DNA from: Acidobacteriota bacterium
Lineage (GTDB): Bacteria; Acidobacteriota; Vicinamibacteria; Vicinamibacterales; SCN-69-37
Assembly: GCA_016716905.1 (NCBI GenBank)
Contig: JADJUS010000004.1
Span: 930,001-994,000, forward strand
Direction: 5' to 3'
Length of the DNA: 64,000 nt
Under the pieces are notes generated by a model. The model ran no database searches and was not told the origin of the DNA. It worked only from the letters and a program-made list of their open reading frames with translations. The position numbers and the translations under genes were made by a program. Positions 27,599-36,356 of this stretch are shown here, piece after piece. How positions within the stretch are numbered: the first letter of the stretch is position 1; every line of letters begins with the position of its first letter.

Positions 27599-28855
27599 TT
27601 AGCACCGGCGTGCTGACGTCAGCGCGTACCAGCCAGTGCCTGCGAGGCCGATGGCCCCTCCCAGGAGGAATGTCACGTCGGGCCCGACTGCCGACCACAA
27701 CACACCCGCCACCAGAGGCGCGGGGCAGAACGCGAACGACCGGAGGCCCCAGTACAGCCCGACGGCTCTTGCGCGAACGGGCGCAGGAAACCCCGTCGAG
27801 ATCAGCGCCTTGCGCGCCGGTTCGCCCAGTTCACGCAGTCCGTTGATGACAAAGGCGACCACAAGTCCGGCCGTGATGGGCAAGTCGAAGTACGCGCACG
27901 CTTTCGGCAACAGCACGAGGGCGATCGGGAAGATCGAGAAGAGAAAAAATGTCGTTCCGATGAATGGTCGAGGCGACGCTGAGCGATCCACCCACTTCGC
28001 CATCGGGACATAGGTTGCCAGCGCCGTGACGCCCATCAACGCGAGCAGCCAGCCGGCAGTGGCGGCCGCGGCCGGGTCCGTCCAGCCCCACTAACGCGTG
28101 AGCAGGGACACCACGTAGAGCACGGCAAAGTCACGCGCGAACCAGTCGCCCCACCGAATGAAAATTTCGGCCGTCAGCAAGTGCTTTAAATCCGGCGGCA
28201 TCGTCTGCAGGATGGTCTTGAGCGGCACATCTTCGGGCGCGGCCTTCGGCCGCAGGTGGGAGGTGAGGGCCAGTTGCAGGACCACGGCGAGTCCCACCAG
28301 GCCAATTGCGATCGTGAGGTTGAGCCAATAGCCGGCCAGGCCAAACGCCACGCCGGCGATGGCCGGTCCGACAATCTTTGGAACGCGCTTCTGGATGCTC
28401 TGCAGCGCAAACGCAATTGTTCGCCGCTCCTTGCGCACGTGACTGCCGATGACGTCGAACGTGGCCGGTACCGAGAGCGGTTCCCAGTTCGTCATCAGCA
28501 GCGCGCCGGCCACAATCGGCCAGGGCCCCGACCCCAACAGCATCAGCAGGAAGCCTGCGGCCATCGGGAGCGCCGACACGGCCAGCGCGATACGCGGACC
28601 CAGGCGGTGCGCGATTGTGCCGCCGGCGATGTAGCCAAATCCTTCCAGCAGGTTCTTGGCGAAGCCGATGATGCCGATGAACGTGGCCGCGCTGAAGGCC
28701 GATCCGGCCAGGGCCGCCTGATCGCGCAGGTGCAGTGACAGGAACGAGGACCAGATCTCCTCACTCAGGCCGAGGCAGCCAATGACGACGAGTATGGCTG
28801 CAGAGGCGCGGTTGAAGCCGAACCAGTCTGCCGCGCGATCCGCCAGGCGAGCCAT
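27599..28855 (-). pseudogene. MFS transporter interrupted by an in-frame TAG
   Basis: The frame from 28855 encodes about twelve helices of a major facilitator protein but meets TAG at 28091-28093 after residue 254. The same frame continues without further stops to 27599 (W-G-W-T-D-P then helices 8-12). Together they make 418 residues, a normal MFS length, so one codon (perhaps CAG) has become TAG. The gene heads the operon with the MauE-thioredoxin-PqqD fusion, 10 bases downstream. Loss of function, read-through, or a base error are all possible. Confidence 0.75.
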
Positions 28856-28875
28856 TCATCGAACAGCCTACGTCC

Positions 28876-31086
28876 TTACGACCCGAACGTGCGGCTGTAT
28901 TTGAGGATGAACGCACGTGACAACGATCGCGGGACGTCCTGGCCGACAAAATCAGGCCGTTCTGCCGTGTCCACACCTTCGTTGTAGACGAACCACAGGT
29001 CAGTGCCCTCACGAACGTTGTACCGGAACCGCAGGTTCAAGTCGAGCCGTTCGGTTGTGGAGTTGTATTGGAGCAGCGATGTGCCCGACAGGCGCACGTT
29101 GAGCGCGGTGCCGATGCGCAGACCGGCCAGATGGATGTCCACCTGTTGGTTGCGCACTGGAAATCGAAGCGCGGTGAATTGATACGTGCCGCCCACTTCC
29201 AGGTGCTTCGAGGCGTTCCAGGTGGGCGTGAGAATCACTTGAGTTCGACGGCCGTCGAAGTACGTCCCGGCCCGAAAGTCCACATTCGTGCGCACTCTCT
29301 TCCCGCCGGGCATCGTCCAGGCCAACTGGAGATCAGCAAAGTCGTAGTTGCCCACTGGGATGTCGACTTTTCCACCGATGCGGAATGGCGCCTTCACATC
29401 CTCACGGAACCACTTCGGTTCCACCCAGCCACCACCGCCGGCCTTGGTATCCCACTGCACCCAGAAGGCGTACGTGCCTGACTCCAGCACGCCGTCGCTG
29501 TTGCGGAAGGTCGAGAAGGCGAGTGCGCCGGGATAGATGCGCCTGAAGAACCGGTGCTTGTCGGTGAAGATGTAGTAGTTGCCGATCGCATTCATGCTGG
29601 TCACGTCCCGCCGGGGCAGGAAGCCGAGGTCTGGCTGGAAGTCTCTGCCCACCCGCGAATATTGCAGCGTGTATCCGAGGCCGCGCCCTGTGCGCCGTTC
29701 CCACTGCGAGTGGAACAGGCTGCGTGTGGTGGCCGATGTGTCATCCGGCATCTGGTCGTCGAAGGTGGACGCCCACTTCAGCGTCAGGTAGTTGTCGCCG
29801 TGCACGCGCAGCGACGAGTCGGCCCCCACAGCGAGGTTGTGTGCGCCGCCACCGGCCACCGATGTGACGAAGAGCCCGGCATTGGAGAACGGGTTGAGCA
29901 CCGCGCGCCTGAGGCGCAGCACCCCGAAGTGTTCACGAGGCGCGTCGCTGTGCGTGTCGGTGACCACCGACAACGCGCCCACATCCCATGCGCCCGCCCG
30001 ACCAACCAACCGCGCGCCCGCCAGGATAGGCACGGGTGTCTGATCAGCCGCCAGGCCGATCCGCCGTGAGTGGAACAGCCGCGTGCCTCCGGCACCGACA
30101 AATTCGAAGAGCCCAGAGTTTTCCTGGAAGAATCGGCGCCGCTCGGGATAGAAGAGTGGGAACCGGTCGAGCGCCACCTGCTGATCGTCGGCCTCCACCT
30201 GGGCGAAGTCCGTATTCACCGTCACGTCCAGATTGAGTTTCCCGGTGATCGGCACCTTGACGTCCAAGCCCACCTCCGTCGGGGTCTGCCGGTCTTCCTG
30301 CCCGCGACGCTCAGAGCCTGCCAGGGCGAAGGGCGTGACATACACCGGCCGCCGGCTCCTGATGCCCGACACCGACACGTCCTGTGCGAGTGACGGGCGA
30401 CGGAAGCTGAACGCCGGATCGATGTCGGGGAAGGTCACGCGTTCACCAAGCCGCGAGATCAGCCGCGTGACCGTCAGCCCCATGACCGCCTCGCCCATAT
30501 CAGAGGCTTGCCCTGAACCTGCCGAATGGGACAGGAATCCGAGTGTGGAGAAGGGAATCCGCACCTCCACGAACCACCCGTCGGGCGTCACCGATGCGCG
30601 CGCGTCCCAGAAGCCGTCCCAGTTGCTGTTGCTCGAATTGCCATCCTCAGACACCAGCACATCGAATCGCATCCCGGCCGGTGTGATACCAAACCACTTG
30701 GCGTTTTCGTTGTCGTTGAAGGCATCGACATAGATGGCCAACGTGTCGTCGTTGGCGAACCGATCGCGATACAGCGAGTTGATGCGGATGCCCGAGGGGT
30801 CGGTGTCGTAGAACCACCCCCCGAAATACATATGCTCATCGTCGTACGCCACACGCAGTTCGGTCTTCTGCGTGGGGGTGCCCCTGAACACCGGCAGGTG
30901 CATGGTCACCGGCAGCACCGGGACGCCTTTCCACCCCTCATCATCCATCTGGCCGTCGAGCACGATAGGAGCGACCAGTCGCGGCAGCGGCATCACATCG
31001 CGGATGGTTGCAGGCTGTGCGATAGCGGTCACAGGAAGGAGCAAGAGTGCGACCGCGACAGGGATGGAGAAGCGCATGGCTGTCAT
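28876..31086 (-). CDS. DUF5916 outer-membrane protein with N-terminal CBM9-like domain
   Basis: About 736 residues. A signal peptide (MRFSIPVAVALLLLPV) leads to a carbohydrate-binding-family-9-like domain (PIVLDGQMDDEGWKGV, residues about 35-220). A long beta-rich DUF5916 region follows (FYPERRRFFQENSGLFEF, then many amphipathic strands) and ends in an outer-membrane-barrel-like strand (ILKYSRTFGS). Function unknown; often coupled to peptidase or sugar uptake genes. I prefer ATG 31086 or 31077 over the longer frame to 31194 because the signal peptide begins there and a divergent gene needs the space. Confidence 0.8.
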   Translation of the reverse strand: MTAMRFSIPVAVALLLLPVTAIAQPATIRDVMPLPRLVAPIVLDGQMDDEGWKGVPVLPVTMHLPVFRGTPTQKTELRVAYDDEHMYFGGWFYDTDPSGIRINSLYRDRFANDDTLAIYVDAFNDNENAKWFGITPAGMRFDVLVSEDGNSSNSNWDGFWDARASVTPDGWFVEVRIPFSTLGFLSHSAGSGQASDMGEAVMGLTVTRLISRLGERVTFPDIDPAFSFRRPSLAQDVSVSGIRSRRPVYVTPFALAGSERRGQEDRQTPTEVGLDVKVPITGKLNLDVTVNTDFAQVEADDQQVALDRFPLFYPERRRFFQENSGLFEFVGAGGTRLFHSRRIGLAADQTPVPILAGARLVGRAGAWDVGALSVVTDTHSDAPREHFGVLRLRRAVLNPFSNAGLFVTSVAGGGAHNLAVGADSSLRVHGDNYLTLKWASTFDDQMPDDTSATTRSLFHSQWERRTGRGLGYTLQYSRVGRDFQPDLGFLPRRDVTSMNAIGNYYIFTDKHRFFRRIYPGALAFSTFRNSDGVLESGTYAFWVQWDTKAGGGGWVEPKWFREDVKAPFRIGGKVDIPVGNYDFADLQLAWTMPGGKRVRTNVDFRAGTYFDGRRTQVILTPTWNASKHLEVGGTYQFTALRFPVRNQQVDIHLAGLRIGTALNVRLSGTSLLQYNSTTERLDLNLRFRYNVREGTDLWFVYNEGVDTAERPDFVGQDVPRSLSRAFILKYSRTFGS

Positions 31087-31182
31087 CGTGTGTGAGTCCG
31101 GTATCGGCACGCATGTGCCGAAGGTCACGAATTGGTCATGGCCGCTTGCAGCGGGGCGATTTGTGTGTCGATACTGACCACT

Positions 31183-32313
31183 GTGAATACGCATTCCGCG
31201 CCCGTGCCGCAGATCGCCGGTTACCGCACGTTCCTGGCGGTGGTGGCGACCAGTTACTTCACGATGATCGCGCTGCTGCCGTATCGCTGGGGACCACCCG
31301 ACATGCGGCTGTTGATCCCGGCAAGCCTCGCGTATCTCGTGATGGGCATCTGGGGTTTCGACTACGCCACCCGCGTGCGCCGCCTGCCCGTCTCGATCGC
31401 ATACCTGTTGATCGAATTTGCGATTGGTATCTACGTCAATCGCATCGCACTCGACGGCACACTGCCCGTGATCCTGTTGCCCATCGCCGCGCAGGCCGTG
31501 TGGCTGCTGCCGCGCTGGTGGGCCATCGCAATGTGTGTGCTGGTGATCATTGGTGTGAGTGGCTACCTGAGCTGGGTGCCGACGTGGCCCGACTGGTTCC
31601 GAAATCTTGCGATTGCCACTGCGGGCGTCTCCTTCGTCGTGGTGTACGTCAGCGTTGCCGTGCGCGAGCGCGCGGCTCGGGAGCGCATTGAGCTCCTGTC
31701 GTCACAAGTCGCTGATCTTGCGGCGGCGAATGAACGCAACCGGCTTGCGCGCGAGATCCACGACACGCTGGGGCACTACCTGACAGTGATCCACATTCAG
31801 CTTGAAGCCGCCAAGGCTGTGGCGCCGTCCGATGCCGACAAGGCGACCATGGCGATCAATCGCGCGCAGACACTGGCCAAGGACGGCCTGGCCGCCGTGC
31901 GTCAGTCCGTCAAGGCGCTGCGTGACAACACGCCGGTCCAGTCAGTGGCCGATCAGTTGCGTTCGCTCGTGGAAGCCGTGCGGGACGAGTCGTTTGCTGT
32001 GACGCTATCAGTGACTGGGGCCGAACGGGCCGTGCGGCCGGCGGTCGCATTAGCCCTGCATCGCGCTGCGCTTGAAGCGATCACCAACGTGCGACGCCAT
32101 GCACAGGCCAGGCGCGCCGACGTGACCTTGGCGTTTGACGATGACGGACGCGTGTCGCTGACCGTGAAAGACGATGGGATCGGGGCCGAGAAAGCGGAAG
32201 GGGGATTCGGCCTGGTGGGACTCCGGGAGCGCGCCGAAGACCTTGGGGGGAGGCTCCTCTGGAAGACCTCGCCCGGCAAAGGGTTTACGTTGACTGTTGA
32301 GTTACAGGCATGA
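31183..32313 (+). CDS. NarL-type sensor histidine kinase (HisKA_3)
   Basis: About 376 residues: five or six membrane helices in the N-terminal 170 residues, a coiled linker, then HisKA_3 with the phosphoacceptor histidine in REIHDTLGHYLTV and a HATPase_c domain (VKDDGIGAEKAEGGFGLVGLRERAEDLGG). It phosphorylates the response regulator encoded next. Start uncertain: GTG 31183 or ATG 31138. Stop overlaps the partner's ATG (32310-32313). Confidence 0.88.
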   Translation: MNTHSAPVPQIAGYRTFLAVVATSYFTMIALLPYRWGPPDMRLLIPASLAYLVMGIWGFDYATRVRRLPVSIAYLLIEFAIGIYVNRIALDGTLPVILLPIAAQAVWLLPRWWAIAMCVLVIIGVSGYLSWVPTWPDWFRNLAIATAGVSFVVVYVSVAVRERAARERIELLSSQVADLAAANERNRLAREIHDTLGHYLTVIHIQLEAAKAVAPSDADKATMAINRAQTLAKDGLAAVRQSVKALRDNTPVQSVADQLRSLVEAVRDESFAVTLSVTGAERAVRPAVALALHRAALEAITNVRRHAQARRADVTLAFDDDGRVSLTVKDDGIGAEKAEGGFGLVGLRERAEDLGGRLLWKTSPGKGFTLTVELQA

Positions 32314-32960
32314 CGTCGGTTCGCGTCGTCCTCGTGGACGATCAGGCGCTCTTTCGCGAGGGCCTGCGGACATTGCTGTCAACGCGCGCGGACATCGAGG
32401 TGGTGGGTGAAGCGGCCGACGGCGCACAGGCCGTGGTGATGGTGGGGCAGACACAGCCCGCCGTGGTGCTGATGGACCTGCAGATGCCGGTGATGGACGG
32501 CGTGCAGGCCACCGCGAAGCTGCGTGAACGCTACCCCGAGGTTCGGGTCCTGGTGCTCACGACGTTTGATGACGAGGGCAATGTGTTCGGGGCGCTGCGC
32601 GCCGGGGCGGCCGGCTACTTACTCAAGGATGTGTCGCTCGACACGCTGGTCAGCGCGATTCACGCGGCCGCGCGCGGCGAGTGTTTTCTTCAGAGCACGG
32701 TGACCGGGACTGTTGTTGATGCGGTCACGCGGATGATGACGGCGGGTCCGACGGCCACCGCCCTTGTGCTGCCACTTTCGCCGCGCGAGCGTGAGATTCT
32801 GGCACTCGTATCCACGGGCGCGTCCAACAAGGAGATCGCCGATCGGCTGTGCCTTGCCGAGGGCACGGTCAAGAACCACGTGACGAACATCCTGGTGAAG
32901 CTCGACGTGCGCGACCGCACGCAGGCGGCGCTACGGGCGCGGTCCCTCGGCCTGGCCTAG
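32310..32960 (+). CDS. NarL/FixJ-family response regulator
   Basis: 216 residues: receiver domain with VVLVDDQALFREG and phospho-Asp in VVLMDLQMPVMDG (about residue 54), then a LuxR-type helix-turn-helix (LSPREREILALVSTGASNKEIADRLCLAEGTVKNHV). It acts with the kinase just upstream. Possible targets are the divergent DUF5916 gene and the following quinoprotein-like gene; no binding site was identified. Confidence 0.93.
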   Translation: MTSVRVVLVDDQALFREGLRTLLSTRADIEVVGEAADGAQAVVMVGQTQPAVVLMDLQMPVMDGVQATAKLRERYPEVRVLVLTTFDDEGNVFGALRAGAAGYLLKDVSLDTLVSAIHAAARGECFLQSTVTGTVVDAVTRMMTAGPTATALVLPLSPREREILALVSTGASNKEIADRLCLAEGTVKNHVTNILVKLDVRDRTQAALRARSLGLA

Positions 32961-32983
32961 GCCGGCTGAGGTAACCTCTGACC

Positions 32984-34695
32984 ATGAAACACGCCATACG
33001 GCTCGTCTCGGCCGCGCTTCTGTGTTCAGCGATCGTGGTCGCACAGGCACCAGCACTTCCCTCCACGCCGCTCGCGTACGGTTTCCTCTCCGCGACGTTC
33101 GCGGCCGATGGCACCTTTACCTTGGGTGGGCCAGGTTGGGGAAGTTGGCGGGTGGGTGGAAGGCCGCAAACGGTGAGGCGGAGTTCGCCCTGACCACGCC
33201 GCCGAACGGATGCGCTGAGCCTGGCAAGTATCGATACCGCATCGACGGAAAGCAGGTGGCGTTCACGCTGATCAGCGATGCGTGCATGCCGCGCCGCATG
33301 ATGCTGACCGACAGCCTGTGGCTGCCGGTGGGCGAGAAGGCGACGATTCCGGAACGCCGCATTGTACGAACGGTCGCACCCAAGCTGCCCGTACTGCCAA
33401 AGCCCACTTCGGCGGCAGGCAGCCGGCCCTCGTTTCGGGGCGCGCAGGCGATGGGGATTGCCGAAGGCCAGAACCTGCCCGACACCTGGGATGTGAAGGG
33501 CGGCCAGAACATCCTGTGGCGAACGCCGGTGGCCGGGCTCGCGCACTCAAGCCCCATCGTGTGGGGCAATACCGTGTTCGTCACGACGGCCGTGAGCAGC
33601 AAGGGCGGTGCGACGTTTCGGCCTGGTCTGTATGGCGATGGCGATGCCTCCGACGACCGCTCGCCACAACAGTGGAAGCTGATCGCGATCGACAAGAAGA
33701 CCGGGGCCATCCGTTGGGAGAAGGTCGCCATCGAGGCGCCGCCCGTCGACAAGCGCCACATCAAGTCCACCTACGCGAGCGGCACCCCGGCGACCGACGG
33801 CCGGATCGTGGCCGCGTCGTTTGGATCGATGGGCGTCTTTGCGTTCGACATGGCCGGGAACCTTCGCTGGAAGGTGGACTACGGAAAGATCCATCTGGGT
33901 GCCTACGACCTGCCGTCATGGGAATGGGGGCCGGCAAGTTCGCCCATCATCTGGAACGACCTGGTCATCCTGCAGGTGGACACCCACGCCGATTCATTCC
34001 TGCTCGCGCTCAAGGCGGACACAGGCGAGACGGTATGGAAAAGCGAGCGCGAGGAACTTCCGTCGTGGGGCACACCGACGGTCGCGACGACGCCGGCGGG
34101 ACCCGTGCTCGTGACGAACGCGTCAAATTTTGTCCGAGGCTACGATCCGCGGACAGGCAAGGAACTATGGCGCCTCGGCAAGAGTTCAAAAATCACCGCG
34201 CCGACACCGATTTTCGCCGACGGCTTGTGGGTGATTGCCAGCGGTCGCGCACCCGAGCGGCCGATCTTTGTCGTCAAACCTGACGCGGCTGGTGATTTGA
34301 CGTTGCCGGCCGGCGAGACGTCCAACGCGGGCGTGGCGTGGAGCAAAAATGCTCGCGGCCCCTATATGCCAACACCCCTGGCGTACCAGGGCGTGTTGTA
34401 CGTGCTGGCCAACAACGGCTTGTTCGACGCCATCGACTTGCAGACCGGGAAGGACATTTACCGCCAGCGTCTGCCCAACGTCGGCAACGGCTTCAGCGCG
34501 TCACCCGTGGCCGCCGATGGAAAGATCTACCTCTCCAACGAAGACGGCGAGATGCTGGTGGTGGGCGCGGGCCAGACGTTTTCGCATATTGCGACCAACT
34601 CCATGGGCGACCTGCTAATGGCCACGCCGGCACTGTCGGAGAGCGTGATGTACGTGCGCACGGCCACGGGCCTGGTCGCGATTGGCCGGAAGTAG
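32984..34695 (+). pseudogene. exported PQQ-like beta-propeller protein, frameshifted near its N-terminus
   Basis: The ATG at 32984 opens a signal peptide (HAIRLVSAALLCSAIVVAQ) and a domain that continues to about GGPGWG near 33140. The frame then dies at 33193, while a second frame, open from 33022 to 34695, takes over at KLAGGWKAANGEAEF. Joined, they form a 570-residue protein whose last 400 residues carry PQQ-type propeller repeats (LIAIDKKTGAIRWE, FAFDMAGNLRWK, LALKADTGETVWK, IDLQTGKDIYR). A one-base indel lies in a G-rich tract at 33128-33155. It is either decay or an assembly error. No heme motif, so not an alcohol dehydrogenase of the quinohemoprotein type. Confidence 0.75.
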
Positions 34696-34720
34696 GGGGC
34701 ATGTGCCGGAGACGACGGCG

Positions 34721-35125
34721 TCACCCCGCACCAGGGCGGACCACCTGCAAACCCAGGTGGGCCTCGAACGGGTCGAAGTCACGGTCGCAGTGGAGCAGTT
34801 GATGCCCGCCGCGGATGCAGAACGCGGCGATCAGGCAGTCTACGGTTGAGCGCACCGTCCGACCGCGGGTGCGCAGCGCACGGTACGCCGCCGCCGCGTC
34901 GACCGCGAGTTCGACACCGCCACTGCTGAAGAGTTCGAATCGCTTCAGGTGGCCCAGTACCCGCGCGGCCTGCAGGTCGGTTGAGAGTCCCTGCAGGATT
35001 TCGCACACCATCAAATCGAGCAGGCCAAATCGCTCGACCGAGAGGCGGGCATCAAACCACTCGGCTTCTGGTGTACTCGTGCCGTTCAGGTAGTCGATCC
35101 ACACCGTGCTGTCGACGATGACCAC
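34721..35125 (-). CDS. vapC: VapC-family PIN-domain toxin
   Basis: 134 residues. PIN acidic residues are visible in VIVDSTVWIDYL (Asp5), CEILQG, STVDCLIAAF and HCDRDFDPF. VapC toxins are RNases that cleave tRNA or rRNA and stop growth when not bound by VapB. GTG start three bases after the VapB stop. It converges on the quinoprotein-like gene. Confidence 0.9.
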   Translation of the reverse strand: MVIVDSTVWIDYLNGTSTPEAEWFDARLSVERFGLLDLMVCEILQGLSTDLQAARVLGHLKRFELFSSGGVELAVDAAAAYRALRTRGRTVRSTVDCLIAAFCIRGGHQLLHCDRDFDPFEAHLGLQVVRPGAG

Positions 35126-35128
35126 GGC

Positions 35129-35338
35129 TTACCGCGAGGCCACGGCGCGCGCCTGCCGGCTCTTGGCCAGATCCCCCTGCCACTGCACCTTTCCGCGCAA
35201 CTGGCGCACGGATGCCTGACCGTGGGTCTCAATCAACAGTCGCAACGCGCGCTCCACCACCGCGCGCTTGGTCGGCTCGCCGCTGATTCTGATGGCGTCA
35301 TCCATCAAGGCGTCGTCAATGTCGATATTGGTTCGCAT
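35129..35338 (-). CDS. vapB: VapB-type antitoxin
   Basis: 69 residues starting MRTNIDIDDALMDDAI, a ribbon-helix-helix DNA-binding N-terminus, followed by a C-terminal tail (QLRGKVQWQGDL) that inserts into the toxin. ATG at 35338 has GAGG five bases upstream; the longer frame to 35431 runs through the promoter. The pair autoregulates, probably through the direct repeats at 35349-35377. Confidence 0.9.
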   Translation of the reverse strand: MRTNIDIDDALMDDAIRISGEPTKRAVVERALRLLIETHGQASVRQLRGKVQWQGDLAKSRQARAVASR

Positions 35339-35348
35339 GGATCCTCGA

Positions 35349-35377
35349 TGTGTAAGGATCGCATTATTGTGTGTAAG
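35349..35377 (-). promoter_or_regulatory. direct repeats upstream of vapBC
   Basis: CTTACACA occurs twice on the minus strand (complement of 35349-35356 and 35370-35377), 21 bp apart, which is two helical turns. A TTGACG lies just upstream as a possible -35. Ribbon-helix-helix antitoxins bind such spaced repeats, so this is a likely VapBC operator. Confidence 0.5.
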
Positions 35378-35471
35378 CGTCAACTGGTGCATCATGACGA
35401 CGACGTTGCCATCGTCTGTCGGCAGAATCAATGCCGTGGGTACATCAAAATGACGGGGCCTCGCGCAGGCG

Positions 35472-35702
35472 TCAGTTCATGCTGCAGGAGCCAGGGCCGC
35501 GAGGGTCGCCGCAGGAGCCACAGGCCGACGGCGCACTGGTCGCGCGTGACCGCACCGGCGCTCCGTGCGATACCGCGAACACCGACAGTTGCTTGTCCAG
35601 GGCCTCGGACTGACACTCCGGGCACTTCGCCTGACGTGACGCGCTGACGATGGCCTCGAACGGATGCTGGCAGTCTCGGCAGACGTATTCAAAGATGGGC
35701 AT
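35472..35702 (-). CDS. FmdB-family zinc-ribbon protein
   Basis: 76 residues. The N-terminal MPIFEYVCRDCQHPFEAIV and AKCPECQSE supply the two C-x2-C pairs of the FmdB/CxxC_CXXC_SSSS zinc ribbon. The tail adds SACGSCGDPRGPGSC. Usually annotated as a regulatory or assembly protein; function unproven. Confidence 0.85.
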   Translation of the reverse strand: MPIFEYVCRDCQHPFEAIVSASRQAKCPECQSEALDKQLSVFAVSHGAPVRSRATSAPSACGSCGDPRGPGSCSMN

Positions 35703-35888
35703 GGTGTGACCTGTTCACATTGTAGCGTCACCGTTTGCGCGCCGTCCTGGGGCGGTCTTCCAGAGGATCGTGTCGAGGTGCTCTCCAAGAACGCTCGCAG
35801 GTTCCGGCTCGAGAACCGTGATCGTGCGGACCGTGGGCACTTGAGCCGCGACCGCGTAAACAGGCGCGTTCTGTCGGAAGCCTCGGAC

Positions 35889-35940
35889 TGTTGGGTTTTC
35901 AACAGAGTGTTGCTTTTTCAACATCTTGTCTGTTATGGTC
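35889..35940 (+). promoter_or_regulatory. tandem dyads and promoter before the second blaI
   Basis: Two copies of the 16-bp dyad TGTTG-N6-CAACA occur at 35889-35904 and 35908-35923, centres 19 bp apart. A TTGCTT (35910-35915) and TATGGT (35934-35939, with TG two bases upstream as in an extended -10) form a promoter with an 18-bp spacer, so the second dyad covers the -35. This arrangement suits repression by the BlaI homologue encoded 46 bases downstream. Confidence 0.65.
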
Positions 35941-35968
35941 GGGGAACACGACGCAAGTGGGAGGTCCT

Positions 35969-36355
35969 ATGGCCCGTGCACGACCCAAGCTCAGCCGCCG
36001 CGAGCAGGAAACGCTCGACATCGTTTATGCCAGTGGCCATGCCACGGCCGTCGAAGTGCGCGAAGCCATGCATGAAGCGCCCACTGATGCTGCGGTGCGC
36101 ACGACGCTCAGAATTCTGGTGGCGAAGGGGCACCTGCGCATCGAGCAGGATGGTCCGCGGTACGACTACTGGCCCACCGTCGCTCGCGAGGCCGCGCAGC
36201 GATCCGAGTTGCAGCATGTGCTGCGGACATTTTTCGGTGGCTCCACTGAAAGCGCCCTGGCGACACTGCTCGACATTCAGCCCGGCGACCTGAGCGACGA
36301 TGCGCGGCGGCGGATGAAGCGGCTCATTGACAAGGCCGCGAAGGAGGGACGCTGA
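35969..36355 (+). CDS. BlaI/MecI-family transcriptional repressor (second copy)
   Basis: 128 residues, similar in layout to the protein at 17725 (LSRREQETLDIVYASGHATAVEVREAM, AAVRTTLRILVAKGHL, FFGGSTESALATLLD). ATG at 35969 is preceded by GGGAGG. It ends one base before the M56 gene's ATG. Expected to bind the tandem dyads at 35889-35923. Confidence 0.92.
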   Translation: MARARPKLSRREQETLDIVYASGHATAVEVREAMHEAPTDAAVRTTLRILVAKGHLRIEQDGPRYDYWPTVAREAAQRSELQHVLRTFFGGSTESALATLLDIQPGDLSDDARRRMKRLIDKAAKEGR

Positions 36356-36356
36356 G

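Noticed and set aside
27599..28093. TAG as a recoded (pyrrolysine-type) codon
   Set aside because: Other genes here end normally at TAG (for example nosF and the HlyD adaptor), and no pyl genes are visible.
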